A DNA stretch of 64,000 nt from Oscillospiraceae bacterium (GCA_017458335.1 JAFTFT010000029.1:62001-126000); one strand, 5' to 3'. Positions 51,108 to 60,506 are shown, counted from the first letter of the stretch. Numbers and translations are program-made. The notes: generated by a model from the sequence alone, not told the origin.

Positions 51108-51135
51108 ATTATAACCAAGATAGAGAATAAATCAA
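51108..51135 (-). promoter_or_regulatory. AraC regulator promoter
   Basis: On the minus strand, TTGATT (51135-51130), 16-base spacer, TATAAT (51113-51108). No equally good promoter was found for the divergent dctP2, which suggests activation. Confidence 0.7.
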
Positions 51136-51245
51136 GTGCCAGACATCGTGCATTTTCGCTGCTTTTGTATATTCTGCATAAATCAAACATCCGATTTTTG
51201 TGATATTTTCCTATCCGGCGCGAGGAAAATCTTTTTGTATCCACT

Positions 51246-51261
51246 ATCAGACTTGTCTGAT
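51246..51261. promoter_or_regulatory. Candidate operator upstream of dctP2
   Basis: ATCAGAC-TT-GTCTGAT is a perfect 7-bp inverted repeat with a 2-base centre, 33 bases before the dctP2 start. Its core AGAC-NN-GTCT is shared with the palindrome at 30087-30098 next to the GntR gene. Confidence 0.6.
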
Positions 51262-51294
51262 GCGGAAATAAATCATTTTCTATGGAGGAAAAAC

Positions 51295-52284
51295 ATGAAA
51301 CGTACTCTCGCTGCTATCCTGTGCCTGGTTATGATCGTTGCGGTTGCCGCCGCGATGCCCATCAATGCCAGTGCTGCGAACACGGTCTACCTGACCCTCG
51401 CTCACAACATGGCTGAGGACCACGCCATCAACGTTGCGCTGACTGCCTGGGCCGAAGCGGTGGACGAAGCCACTGACGGCGCCATTGTCATCGATGTCAT
51501 GCCCGGCGGCACACTCGGCTCCGAAGCCGACTGCGTCAGCCAGATCCAGGCCGGCCAGCTGGAGATGACCAAGGTCTCTGCCGGTACCCTCTCCAACTTC
51601 AACAGCGCCTGGAACTGCGTCTCCGTCCCCTATGTTTTCAACGACAAGGATCATCTCTACAACGTGATGAACGGCGAAATCGGCCAGGATCTCTACAACC
51701 TGACTGCCGATGACGGTTTCATCGGCCTCGCCTGGCTCGAGTCCGGCACCCGCTGCTTCTACACCGCGAAGACCCCGGTTCGCACTCCCGCTGACCTCAA
51801 GGGTCTGAAGATCCGCACCATGGACAGCCAGATGGCCATCGACATGATGAATGCCTTCGGCGGTTCCGCCACGGTTATGGGCTACGGCGACATCTACACC
51901 GGCATGCAGCAGGGCGTGATCGACGGTGCTGAGAACAACATCACCGCCATGCGCGACCACGCCGACGTGACCAGCTACTACTGCTATGACGAACACACCA
52001 TGATCCCTGACGTCATCATCATCTCCACTGACATCTGGAACGAACTCACCGAAGAGCAGCAGCAGATCATGCGCGATACCGCAGCGGACATGGTTGCAAA
52101 CTATCGCGAGCTGTGGGCCCAGTTTGAGGAAGATGTGAAGGCCCAGGTCGAAGGCAAGGTTGAGTACGTCACCGATGTGGACAAGGCTGCCTTCCAGGAA
52201 GCCGTTCAGGGCATCTATGAGAACCTCGCCGCCAGCGATCCCGACACATACGCCTTTGTCGAGCGCATCCAGGCTGCCGGCTGA
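51295..52284 (+). CDS. dctP: TRAP transporter solute-binding protein DctP (cluster 2)
   Basis: Secreted receptor of 329 residues. The Sec signal (MKRTLAAILCLVMIVAVAAA, cleavage probably after ASA near residue 27) is followed by a DctP fold: GGTLGSEADCVSQIQAGQ, and the carboxylate-binding Arg segment LKGLKIRTMDSQM. No lipobox is present. TATGGAGGA supplies the ribosome site. Its partners downstream (dctQ, dctM, two GH31 glycosidases, uxuA, uxuB, kdgK) imply a uronic-acid-containing ligand, possibly a glycoside of a sugar acid. Sequence similarity to the cluster 1 DctP is clear but moderate, so the two likely take different ligands. Confidence 0.93.
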   Translation: MKRTLAAILCLVMIVAVAAAMPINASAANTVYLTLAHNMAEDHAINVALTAWAEAVDEATDGAIVIDVMPGGTLGSEADCVSQIQAGQLEMTKVSAGTLSNFNSAWNCVSVPYVFNDKDHLYNVMNGEIGQDLYNLTADDGFIGLAWLESGTRCFYTAKTPVRTPADLKGLKIRTMDSQMAIDMMNAFGGSATVMGYGDIYTGMQQGVIDGAENNITAMRDHADVTSYYCYDEHTMIPDVIIISTDIWNELTEEQQQIMRDTAADMVANYRELWAQFEEDVKAQVEGKVEYVTDVDKAAFQEAVQGIYENLAASDPDTYAFVERIQAAG

Positions 52285-52338
52285 TTCAGAGGCACGATAC
52301 TCCCTTCGTTTAACATTACATCTGTTTGTCTGGAACAG

Positions 52339-52384
52339 AGAGCGGCTTACCACCCAGGCGGTGACAAGCCGCTCTTTCTTTTAA
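52339..52384 (+). terminator. Intercistronic hairpin/terminator between dctP2 and dctQ2
   Basis: AGAGCGGCTT (52339-52348) and AAGCCGCTCT (52366-52375) form a 10-bp stem enclosing a second CCACC/GGTG stem, followed by TTCTTTT. It probably causes partial termination, so the binding protein exceeds the permease. Confidence 0.8.
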
Positions 52385-52412
52385 GAAATTACCGGAAACT
52401 GATAGGAGATGG

Positions 52413-52898
52413 TTGTACTTGAAGAAAATTGAGAAAGTACTGGACACCGTGATGCGTTTCCTGATGGCGCTCGCCATGCTGACGCTGCTCGTGTTCGGTA
52501 CCTGGCAGATCTTTACCCGCTGGATCCTCGGAAACCCCTCCACCTTTACCGATGAGCTTTTGCGCTACGTACTGATTATCGCCGGCTTCATCGGCTCGGC
52601 CTACTGCTTCTACCGTGACGAGCATCTGGCGCTGACGCTCATCACCGATAAGGCCAAGGGTCCGTTCAAAGTTGTCCTTGACATTTTCATCGAAATCTGC
52701 ATCCTGTTCTTTGTGATCTATGTCTTTATCTACGGCGGGTGGAAACTCTCTGCAACCGCGACGAACGTGTCCTCGGTCATGCATATTCCGATGAAGACCC
52801 TGTATCTGATTGAGCCCATCTGCGGCGTGCTGATCGTGCTGGCGCGTATTCTGAAGTACGCCGGCATGATCGCCGAAAAGAAAGGAGGGAGCAAATAA
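52413..52898 (+). CDS. dctQ: TRAP transporter small permease DctQ (cluster 2)
   Basis: Four-helix membrane subunit, 161 residues. The family pattern is visible: IFTRWILGNPSTFTDELLRY at about residues 33-52, with the conserved Thr-Asp-Glu, and MHIPMKTLYLIEP before the final helix. The start is a TTG. 52413 is used here, but the TTG at 52419 (LKKIEKVL) is equally possible because AGGAG lies 4 bases before the first and 10 before the second. The stop shares one base with the dctM start. Confidence 0.88.
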   Translation: MYLKKIEKVLDTVMRFLMALAMLTLLVFGTWQIFTRWILGNPSTFTDELLRYVLIIAGFIGSAYCFYRDEHLALTLITDKAKGPFKVVLDIFIEICILFFVIYVFIYGGWKLSATATNVSSVMHIPMKTLYLIEPICGVLIVLARILKYAGMIAEKKGGSK

Positions 52899-54223
52899 TG
52901 GTCGTAACCGCTACAATCGTTCTGTTTGTCTCCTTCTTCGTCATGCTGCTGGCCGGCGTCCCCATTTCGGCGGGCATCGGCATAGCCTCCGTCATCGCCA
53001 TCTGCGCCTCCGGCCGCTCAGACTTCCAGGGCTTCGCGTTCACGGCCGCCCAGAAGTGCTTCTCCGGTCTTGACAGCTTTTCGCTGCTGGCGCTGCCCTT
53101 CTTCTCGCTGGGCGGCAATATCATGAACAAGGGCGGCATCGCCAAGCGCCTGGTGCGTCTGGCAAGGCTCTTGGTGGGCGGAATCCCCGGGTATCTCGCG
53201 GCGACCAACGTCCTTGCCAACATGTTCTTCGGCGCGGTGTCCGGTTCTTCCGTTGCGGCTACCTCCGCCATGGGCTCCATCCTCTCCCCGCTGGAAGCGG
53301 ATGAGGGCTATGATCCCAACTACTCCGCGGCGGTCAACATCTGCTCTGCACCCACCGGAATCCTGATTCCTCCGTCCGGTCCGCTGATCCTCTACTCCAT
53401 CACGGCCGGCGGCGTGTCGGTCGCGGCGCTGTTTATGGGCGGCTACTTTGTGGGCGCGATCCTCGGTATCTGTGTGGCGATTGTCGCCATTATTCTTGCT
53501 GTGCGCAAGGGTTACAAGAAGTCCGAGGTGAAGGATGCCGATCCCGCCTGGAAGATCTGGGTCGAGGCGATCCCGTCCCTGCTTGCGGTTATTATCGTTA
53601 TGGGCGGCATCCTGGCCGGCATTTTCACCGCGACGGAAGCCGGCGTTGTCATGTGCCTGTACTGCGGTGTTCTCGCCGTTATCTACCGTGAGATGGATTT
53701 CAAGACCTTCTATAACCTGCTGGCCGACACCATGAAGTCCTCCGCCACCATTCTCTTCCTGATCGCTGCTTCCTCCATCATGGCCTATGTCATGGCGCGT
53801 ACCAAGATCCCCGGCGCGATCTCCGACATGATCATGAGCGTGTCCGACAACCGCTATGTCATTCTTCTTATCATGAACGTGTTCCTGCTGGTTATGGGCA
53901 TGTTCCTGGATCTGACGCCGGCGGTGCTGATCTTTGTGCCCATCTTCCTGCCCATCGCGCGCAGCATCGGCATGAGCGATGTACACTTCGGCCTGATGCT
54001 CATTACCAACCTCGGCATCGGTTCCGTTACCCCGCCGGTCGGCTCCTGCCTGTTTGTCGGCTGCGGCGTAGCCAAGGTCAAGATCGAGGGCGTCACAAAG
54101 TATATCGTCCCCATCTTCGCCGCAATGGTGGTTGCACTGCTGCTCGTCACCTATATCCCGCAGATTTCCCTCAGCCTGCCCTACTGGACGAAGCTTATCC
54201 CGGCCATGGGCTGGAACAGCTGA
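52898..54223 (+). CDS. dctM: TRAP transporter large permease DctM (cluster 2)
   Basis: Sodium-coupled large subunit, 441 residues with about 12 membrane helices. GVPISAGIGIASVIAICASG at the N-terminus, SAPTGILIPPSGPLILYS in the first half and LGIGSVTPPVGSCLFVGCGV near the C-terminus are the paired ion-transporter loops. AAAGGAGG lies upstream. A 157-base gap with two hairpins separates it from the glycosidase genes, but no new promoter is evident, so the operon may continue. Confidence 0.93.
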   Translation: MVVTATIVLFVSFFVMLLAGVPISAGIGIASVIAICASGRSDFQGFAFTAAQKCFSGLDSFSLLALPFFSLGGNIMNKGGIAKRLVRLARLLVGGIPGYLAATNVLANMFFGAVSGSSVAATSAMGSILSPLEADEGYDPNYSAAVNICSAPTGILIPPSGPLILYSITAGGVSVAALFMGGYFVGAILGICVAIVAIILAVRKGYKKSEVKDADPAWKIWVEAIPSLLAVIIVMGGILAGIFTATEAGVVMCLYCGVLAVIYREMDFKTFYNLLADTMKSSATILFLIAASSIMAYVMARTKIPGAISDMIMSVSDNRYVILLIMNVFLLVMGMFLDLTPAVLIFVPIFLPIARSIGMSDVHFGLMLITNLGIGSVTPPVGSCLFVGCGVAKVKIEGVTKYIVPIFAAMVVALLLVTYIPQISLSLPYWTKLIPAMGWNS

Positions 54224-54252
54224 GCCATCCCTGCCTCGCATTCCTTTTGACG

Positions 54253-54335
54253 GCGGTCTGCCCCTGCCCACGCTTCGCGGCGGCAGCGCGGCAGGCCGCT
54301 GTTTTCGTTCACCCGATGGCGAACCGCTCGGGTGA
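54253..54335 (+). repeat. Two hairpins between dctM2 and the first GH31 gene
   Basis: GCGGTCTGCC (54253-54262) pairs with GGCAGGCCGC (54290-54299, one G-U pair) and is followed by TGTTTTCG. A second stem is TCACCCG (54309-54315) with CGGGTGA (54329-54335). They may attenuate expression from the transporter genes into the catabolic genes. Confidence 0.6.
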
Positions 54336-54380
54336 GGGTATGACACCAGGAGTATCAACGATAGAACAAGGAGCATCAAT

Positions 54381-56876
54381 ATGGATATTTGCAGAAAAAT
54401 CACCGGTCTGGACCGACTCACCGGAGCGACACTCGTCCATACCAATTGCGCCGATCTCAAGATTGTATTTGTCACGGATGAAATCGTGCGGGTGCGGGTC
54501 TCCTTTGATCGGGAGCTTGCAGAGGAATCCTATGTCCTCATGACGACCGCGTGGGAAGACCGTCTCGACCCTCTCTTTGAGGGTCAGCGCACGCGGGTAA
54601 AGCCCGTGGAACCAAAGATCACGGAAGGGGAGAAAACCATCCTTTTTGAAAGCGCCGCGCTGCGTCTGGAACTGGATCGGGATCCCATCTGTATCCGCCT
54701 GTACGACGCAGAGGGCACGGAGCTTTACTCCACCCTTTCCGGAAGCCCCTTCACCCTCGACAGCAATCAGCGCGTTACAGCCTACAGCCGCATGGAAGAG
54801 GAAGACTGCTTCTACGGATTCGGGGAAAAGGGCGGTGCGCTGAATAAGAACAAGGCCTTTCTGCGCGAGCGGGCCACCGACGCCATGGGCTACGACGCCG
54901 AGCTCATGGACACGCTCTACAAGCACATCCCCTTCTACATCCGCCTCAGCCGTACAACGAAAAAAGCGGTGGGACTGTTTTATCACAACTTCTACGAGTC
55001 CGTGTTCAACATGGGCAAGGAGAAGTCCAACTACTGGCCGCGCTACACCTACTGGCAGGCCGATGGGGGGGATATCGACCTGTTCCTGCTGGGCGGCAAT
55101 ACCCTGAGCCGGATCGTTGACAATTACACGCTGCTCACGGGCCGTCCCGCCCTGCTGCCGAAGCGGGCACTGGGCTATCAGGGCTCCAGCATGTACTATC
55201 CGGAGCTGGAAAAGGACAGCGACGACGCGGTGCTCGATTTCATCGACACCATCAAGGACGAGGGCTTCCCCATCGACGGATTCCACCTCTCTTCCGGCTA
55301 TACCAGTGTGAACGGAAAGCGCTGTGTCTTCACCTGGAACACTGAGCGGTTTAAGAATCCACGGGCATATTTTGCCGCCATGAATGAGAAGGGCGCTCAG
55401 AACGTGCCGAACGTCAAGCCCGGCATCCTGCTGTGCCACCCGCTGTTTGATGAATTCAACAAACGGGACGTGTTTGTCAAAGACAGCGAGAATCCCGATG
55501 CCTATGCCGTGGGCTCCTGGTGGGGCGGCGACGGCGCCTTCTGGGACTACACCAAGCCCGAAGCCAGAAGAGCCTGGAAGGATTATCTCATCGAGAATGT
55601 CATCGATGTGGGAACCGACTCCATCTGGGATGACAACTGCGAATACGACAGCCTGCTGGACAAGGACGCCAGGGTGGATTTCGACGGCAAGGGCGGCACC
55701 ATCGGACAGCTGAAACCCCTGATGTGCACGATTATGTGCCGTCTCGGCAATGAAGCCGTGGAGGAGCACAACCCGGATGCGCGGCCTTATGTGGTCTGCC
55801 GCAGTGGCAGCTCCGGCATTCAGAAATACGCCCAGACCTGGTGCGGCGACAACTACACCAGCTGGAAGAGCCTTCAATACAACATCCCCATTATTACGGG
55901 CATGGGCCTTTCGGGCCAGCCCAACGAAGGCGCGGACATCGGCGGCTTTGCCGGCCCTGCGCCGAGTGAGGAGCTCTTTGTCCGCTGGGTACAGAACGGC
56001 ATCTTCCAGCCCCGCTTCTCCATCCACTCCGCCTCCAACGACAACACCGTCACCGAGCCCTGGATGTTCCGGGACTCCGCGCCCCTGATCCGTGACGCCA
56101 TCCTCCTGCGCTACCGCATGACGCCCTACCTCTACTCCGCCGAGTATGAGGCGAGCCAGACCGGCGCGCCCATTATGCGGGCGCTGGTGTACGAGTTCCA
56201 GAATGACGAGAAGGTCTACGACGAGAGCTTCGAGTTCCTGTACGGACGCGACATTCTGGTGGCCAATGTCATCGAGCCGGGCGCAAAGACAAAGAAGGTC
56301 TATCTCCCGTCCGGCTGCAGGTGGTACGACTGGAATGACAAGTTCCGCTGCTATGAGGGCGGCCAGACCATTGAGGTGCCCGTCGACCTGACCACCATCC
56401 CGCTCTTTATCCGTGAGGGCGCCATCATCCCCATGGCGGACAACCAGCTCATGAGCATGGAGCGCGATCACACCACAGCCCTGCATCTGATCCTCGCCCC
56501 CGGTGAGGAGAGAAGCTATACCCTCTACGATGACGACGGTGTTTCCAATGATTACCGCAGGGGCGGTTTCCGCAGGACGGAGATCAGCATGAGCGGAGAG
56601 AGTGTCGTGAAGGTGGCCTTCCGGTCCGAGGGCAGCTACACCGATTTCGTTGAAACCGTCACGGTTGAGATGATCCGCAAGGACCGCAGCCCGTTCTGGG
56701 TTGCCTTGGGCGAGCGGAAGCTGGAACACTACCTCAACCGCCGCAAATTCGAAGCGGCAGAAGAGGGCTGGTATTACAGCCAGTCCAAACGCGCCGTGCT
56801 GGTCAAGTACGCCAATCCGAAGAAAGACGCGACCCTCACGGTCAGCTTCGAAGACTTTGACCTGATCGGAATGTAA
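54381..56876 (+). CDS. GH31 alpha-glycosidase, cytoplasmic (paralogue A)
   Basis: Glycoside hydrolase family 31 enzyme of 831 residues, complete, with no signal peptide, so it acts inside the cell. An N-terminal beta domain (about residues 1-200; YGFGEKGGALNKNK) precedes the TIM barrel. The probable nucleophile is Asp418 in IWDDNCEYD, and the acid/base is Asp490 in WCGDNYTSW. DIGGFAGPAPSEELFVRWVQ, PRFSIHSASND and RDILVANVIEPGAK are further family marks. GH31 includes alpha-glucosidases, alpha-xylosidases, sulfoquinovosidases and others; I cannot assign the sugar. The operon (TRAP importer, uronate enzymes) suggests an alpha-glycoside with a carboxylate. A homologue follows 11 bases downstream. 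Confidence 0.92.
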   Translation: MDICRKITGLDRLTGATLVHTNCADLKIVFVTDEIVRVRVSFDRELAEESYVLMTTAWEDRLDPLFEGQRTRVKPVEPKITEGEKTILFESAALRLELDRDPICIRLYDAEGTELYSTLSGSPFTLDSNQRVTAYSRMEEEDCFYGFGEKGGALNKNKAFLRERATDAMGYDAELMDTLYKHIPFYIRLSRTTKKAVGLFYHNFYESVFNMGKEKSNYWPRYTYWQADGGDIDLFLLGGNTLSRIVDNYTLLTGRPALLPKRALGYQGSSMYYPELEKDSDDAVLDFIDTIKDEGFPIDGFHLSSGYTSVNGKRCVFTWNTERFKNPRAYFAAMNEKGAQNVPNVKPGILLCHPLFDEFNKRDVFVKDSENPDAYAVGSWWGGDGAFWDYTKPEARRAWKDYLIENVIDVGTDSIWDDNCEYDSLLDKDARVDFDGKGGTIGQLKPLMCTIMCRLGNEAVEEHNPDARPYVVCRSGSSGIQKYAQTWCGDNYTSWKSLQYNIPIITGMGLSGQPNEGADIGGFAGPAPSEELFVRWVQNGIFQPRFSIHSASNDNTVTEPWMFRDSAPLIRDAILLRYRMTPYLYSAEYEASQTGAPIMRALVYEFQNDEKVYDESFEFLYGRDILVANVIEPGAKTKKVYLPSGCRWYDWNDKFRCYEGGQTIEVPVDLTTIPLFIREGAIIPMADNQLMSMERDHTTALHLILAPGEERSYTLYDDDGVSNDYRRGGFRRTEISMSGESVVKVAFRSEGSYTDFVETVTVEMIRKDRSPFWVALGERKLEHYLNRRKFEAAEEGWYYSQSKRAVLVKYANPKKDATLTVSFEDFDLIGM

Positions 56877-56887
56877 GGGAGGCCGAA

Positions 56888-59398
56888 ATGCTGGTAAATT
56901 GCCTGCGTTCCTATGAGAAAACCGAAAACGGCTGGCTGCTGCATGCGGATACGGCAGACGCGCTTCTGGTTTTCCTTACGGACGATATCATCCGCATCCG
57001 TGTAAACTTCGACCGGAAATTTGACGAAGCTTCCTACACCCTTGTCACCACCGCGTGGGAAGATCGTCTCGATCCCCTGTTTGAGGGCGAGCGGCAGCGC
57101 ATCAAGGCCCTGGATGTAAGCTGCGCGGAGGACGAAAAGACCCTCAGCTTTGAAACGGCAGCCCTCAGGCTGGTTCTGCTGAAAAAGCCCTTCTCCTTCC
57201 GGCTTTTCGATAAGAACGGAAAGACCCTTTACCGCGATCTGCCTGAGCGGGCCTTCGAAAAGGACCATCTGGGACGCCTCTCCCATTACTCCTGTATGGA
57301 CCGGGAGAAGGATCACTTTTACGGCTTCGGCGAGAAGACGGGACACCTTGACAAAAAGTTCCGTCGTCTCCGCATGAGCCCCAAGGACGCCATCGGCCAC
57401 GATCCCGAGACCGGCGACCCCATGTATAAGCACATCCCCTTCTACATCCGGATAAACGACGGCGACCGCCGCGCGCTCGGCCTGTTCTATCACAATTCCT
57501 ATGACTGTGTGTTCGATCTCGGACAGGAGATCTCCGGTTACTGGGAGAGGTACTGCTACTACCAGACCGACGGCGGCGACATCGACCTGTTCCTCATCAA
57601 CGGCCCCGATATGCGGGACGTGATCGGCCGCTATACCTGGCTTACAGGCCGGACCATCCTGCCCACGAAGCAGTCCCTGGGCTACTGCATGTCCACCATG
57701 TACTACGCGGAACTGGAAAAAGACTGCGACCAGGAGATCTATAAAGTCGTGGACAAACACCTGCAGGAGCAGATCTGGATTGACAACTTCTGGCTGGCCT
57801 CCGGCTACTCCTCCGGTGAGGAGGATAACCTCCGCTACACGTTTAACTGGAACCACAAGCGCTTCCCCGATCCCGAGGGCTTCTTTGAAAAGATGAACGC
57901 CAAGGGAATCAACGTGATCTGTAACCTCAAGCCCGGCGTGCTGAAAAACCACCCCTACGCGAAATACTACGAAGAGCACGACGCCTTCATCAAAACGTCG
58001 GACGGAGCCGCCGACGCGACCGGACGCTGGTGGGGCGGCGAGGGCCGTTTCATCGACTTCACCGGGCCCAAAGGCCGCGAGGCGTGGAAGCATCTGCTGG
58101 AAGAGAACATTCTGAAAAAAGGCACAAAAACCGTCTGGAACGACAACTGTGAAATCGACGGCATCGAAGATCGCCTCTCCCAGTGCGATTATGAGGGCGC
58201 AAAGGGAACGATGGAGGATCTCAAGATCATCCACTCGAACATGATGGCATACACCGCCGTGCAGGCGATCGCGGATGTGTACCCGAATGAACGGCCCTAT
58301 GTCATCAACCGCGCAGGCTTCGCCGGCATTCAGCGCTATGCGCAGGTCTGGGGCGGGGACAATCTGACCGACTGGCGCACGGTGAAGTTCAACCTTGCCA
58401 CCATCATGGGGATGGGGCTCTCCGGCTGCGCCAACATGGGCTGCGATATCGGCGGCTTTGCCGGCGGCGCTCCGGAGGGAGAGCTGCTGCTGCGCTGGAT
58501 TCAGAGCGGTGTGTTCCAGCCCCGCTTTACCATTAACTCCGCCAATTCCGACAACACCGTTACCCAGCCCTGGATGTATGCGGAGAACCTGCCCTATGTG
58601 CGGGAGGCCTATGCGCTGCGCTATCGGATGCTGCCGTACCTCTACTCGCTGATGCGTGAGGCAAGTGTGGACGGCCTGCCCGTCATGCGCCCGCTGTTTC
58701 TTGAATTCCCGGATGACCCCGCGTGCTACAGCGATGAAAACCTGACCTTCCTGTATGGCCCGTCCGTCCTGGTCGCAAACGTTGTGGAGAAGGGCGCAAA
58801 GACCCGTCGGCTCTATCTTCCGAAGGGCTGCACCTGGTATGACATGAACGACAGGCTCCGCGCCTATGAGGGCGGCCAGACCATTGAGGTGCCGGTTGAC
58901 CTCGGCAGCATCCCTATGTTCCTGCGGGGCAGCGCCATTTTCTGCACCTCGGAGGATGTCCGGCGCATTCTTGCCGACAAGGTCAGGCAGCTCGACCTGC
59001 TCATCGCCGCTGAGGAAGATGTGAGCTTCGTCTATTATGACGACGACGGGCACAGCAAGGACTATAAACGCGGACAGTATGCCCAGACAAACATCACCGT
59101 CAAGGCCGGCGACCGCACACGCATCTGCTTTGAAAAGACCGGGGACTATCCGGACAGCATCGAACGATTTACCATCCGCCTCATCAGCAAGAAAAAAGGC
59201 GCATTCTGGGTTACGGCAGACGGAGAACAGATTCCGCGCTATCTTGTACGGGACAACTGGGAGGAGAGCGAGTCCGGCTGGTACTATGAGCTCTCAGACC
59301 GCAGCATTCTGGTGAAATTCCCCAGACCGCACAAGGACAGCTTTGAGATCGTTGTCTCCACGGAAAAATTTGACCTCATCGGCATGGCCGACGAGTAG
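56888..59398 (+). CDS. GH31 alpha-glycosidase, cytoplasmic (paralogue B)
   Basis: Second GH31 enzyme, 836 residues, paralogous to the gene just upstream over its whole length (shared TTAWEDRLDPLFEG, FYGFGEK, GGQTIEVPVDL). No signal peptide. The probable nucleophile is Asp419 in VWNDNCEID, and the acid/base is Asp491 in GGDNLTDWR. Differences around the barrel loops (for example IDNFWLASGYSSGEEDN against the paralogue's GFHLSSGYTSVNG) suggest a different substrate or linkage. Tandem copies in one operon could handle two successive or related glycosidic bonds. It has an AGGGAGG ribosome site and is followed 19 bases later by uxuA. Confidence 0.92.
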   Translation: MLVNCLRSYEKTENGWLLHADTADALLVFLTDDIIRIRVNFDRKFDEASYTLVTTAWEDRLDPLFEGERQRIKALDVSCAEDEKTLSFETAALRLVLLKKPFSFRLFDKNGKTLYRDLPERAFEKDHLGRLSHYSCMDREKDHFYGFGEKTGHLDKKFRRLRMSPKDAIGHDPETGDPMYKHIPFYIRINDGDRRALGLFYHNSYDCVFDLGQEISGYWERYCYYQTDGGDIDLFLINGPDMRDVIGRYTWLTGRTILPTKQSLGYCMSTMYYAELEKDCDQEIYKVVDKHLQEQIWIDNFWLASGYSSGEEDNLRYTFNWNHKRFPDPEGFFEKMNAKGINVICNLKPGVLKNHPYAKYYEEHDAFIKTSDGAADATGRWWGGEGRFIDFTGPKGREAWKHLLEENILKKGTKTVWNDNCEIDGIEDRLSQCDYEGAKGTMEDLKIIHSNMMAYTAVQAIADVYPNERPYVINRAGFAGIQRYAQVWGGDNLTDWRTVKFNLATIMGMGLSGCANMGCDIGGFAGGAPEGELLLRWIQSGVFQPRFTINSANSDNTVTQPWMYAENLPYVREAYALRYRMLPYLYSLMREASVDGLPVMRPLFLEFPDDPACYSDENLTFLYGPSVLVANVVEKGAKTRRLYLPKGCTWYDMNDRLRAYEGGQTIEVPVDLGSIPMFLRGSAIFCTSEDVRRILADKVRQLDLLIAAEEDVSFVYYDDDGHSKDYKRGQYAQTNITVKAGDRTRICFEKTGDYPDSIERFTIRLISKKKGAFWVTADGEQIPRYLVRDNWEESESGWYYELSDRSILVKFPRPHKDSFEIVVSTEKFDLIGMADE

Positions 59399-59417
59399 AA
59401 CAGAAAGGACTTTTAAT

Positions 59418-60506
59418 ATGCCAATGCAAATGGGCTTTCGCTGGTACGGCGAAGGCAACGATAAGATTTCCCTCTCCGATATCCGGCAGATCCCGGGCGT
59501 AAGCACGATCGTCTGGGCTCTGCACGACAAGCTGCCGGGAGAGATCTGGCAGCCGGAAGAAATCAAGACAGTCGTCGATCAGATTGAAGCGGCGGGCTTT
59601 AACGCCGATGTCGTGGAATCGGTCAATGTTCATGATGATATCAAGATCGGATTGCCGACACGTGACGGATACATCGACAATTATATCCAGACGATCCGCA
59701 ATCTCGCGCCCTTCGGCGTCAAGGTCATCTGCTACAACTTCATGCCGATCTTTGACTGGACACGCAGCGACATGTTCCATCCCGTAGGCGACGGATCTAC
59801 AGCGCTGTTTTATCAAAAGGACATGATTCAGGACGACCCCAAAGAGATGGCGGACTACGTCATGGGCCTGACCGAAAAATACCATATGACCTTCCCCGGC
59901 TGGGAGCCGGAGCGCATGGCGAAGCTCGACGAACTGTTTGAAAAGTACAAGCCGGTAACAAAGGAGAAGCTCTGGGAGAACTTCCGGTACTTCCTTGAGC
60001 GGCTGATGCCGGTCTGCCACGAATGCGACATCAAGATGGCCGTGCATATGGACGATCCTCCCTGGGACATTTTCGGCCTGCCCAGGCTGCTGGTGGACGG
60101 CGAAAGCATCGACCGGTTCCTGAAAATGGTGGACGACCCGTATAACTGCCTGACGCTCTGCTCCGGCTCGCTCAATGCCAATCCGGAAAACAACGTGGCG
60201 GCCATCGTGCGCAAACACTGCGACCGCATTGCCTTTGCGCACATCCGCAATGTCAAACATTTCCCGAACGGAGACTTCTCCGAGGCAAGCCACCGCGACT
60301 GTGACGGCGAGACAGGTATTCTCGACATTCTGCGGGCCTATCACGACTGCGGATTTGAGGGCTATATCCGCCCCGACCACGGCCGTCACCTCTGGGACGA
60401 AAAACCCGGCAATGTGCGCCCGGGATACGGACTCTATGACCGCGCCCTCGGCATCATGTACATGCTGGGCGCCTGGGATCTGATGGAGAAGGAGGCTGCG
60501 AAATGA
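59418..60506 (+). CDS. uxuA: D-mannonate dehydratase
   Basis: TIM-barrel dehydratase of 362 residues that converts D-mannonate to 2-keto-3-deoxygluconate. MGFRWYGEGNDKISLSDIRQ and the metal/substrate segments AVHMDDPPWDIFGLPR, CSGSLNANPENN, FAHIRNVKHFP and YIRPDHGRHLW are UxuA signatures. The ATG at 59418 follows AAAGGA; an upstream in-frame extension overlaps the GH31 end and is rejected. The stop overlaps uxuB by four bases. This enzyme is unrelated to the enolase-type ManD-like gene at 34062, so the window has two candidate routes from mannonate. Confidence 0.95.
   Translation: MPMQMGFRWYGEGNDKISLSDIRQIPGVSTIVWALHDKLPGEIWQPEEIKTVVDQIEAAGFNADVVESVNVHDDIKIGLPTRDGYIDNYIQTIRNLAPFGVKVICYNFMPIFDWTRSDMFHPVGDGSTALFYQKDMIQDDPKEMADYVMGLTEKYHMTFPGWEPERMAKLDELFEKYKPVTKEKLWENFRYFLERLMPVCHECDIKMAVHMDDPPWDIFGLPRLLVDGESIDRFLKMVDDPYNCLTLCSGSLNANPENNVAAIVRKHCDRIAFAHIRNVKHFPNGDFSEASHRDCDGETGILDILRAYHDCGFEGYIRPDHGRHLWDEKPGNVRPGYGLYDRALGIMYMLGAWDLMEKEAAK

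Noticed and set aside
54309-59053. Very long minus-strand open frames (806 and 759 residues) opposite both GH31 genes
   Set aside because: Both mirror the reading frames of the GH31 genes, lack ribosome sites and family motifs, and resemble each other only because the GH31 genes are paralogues.
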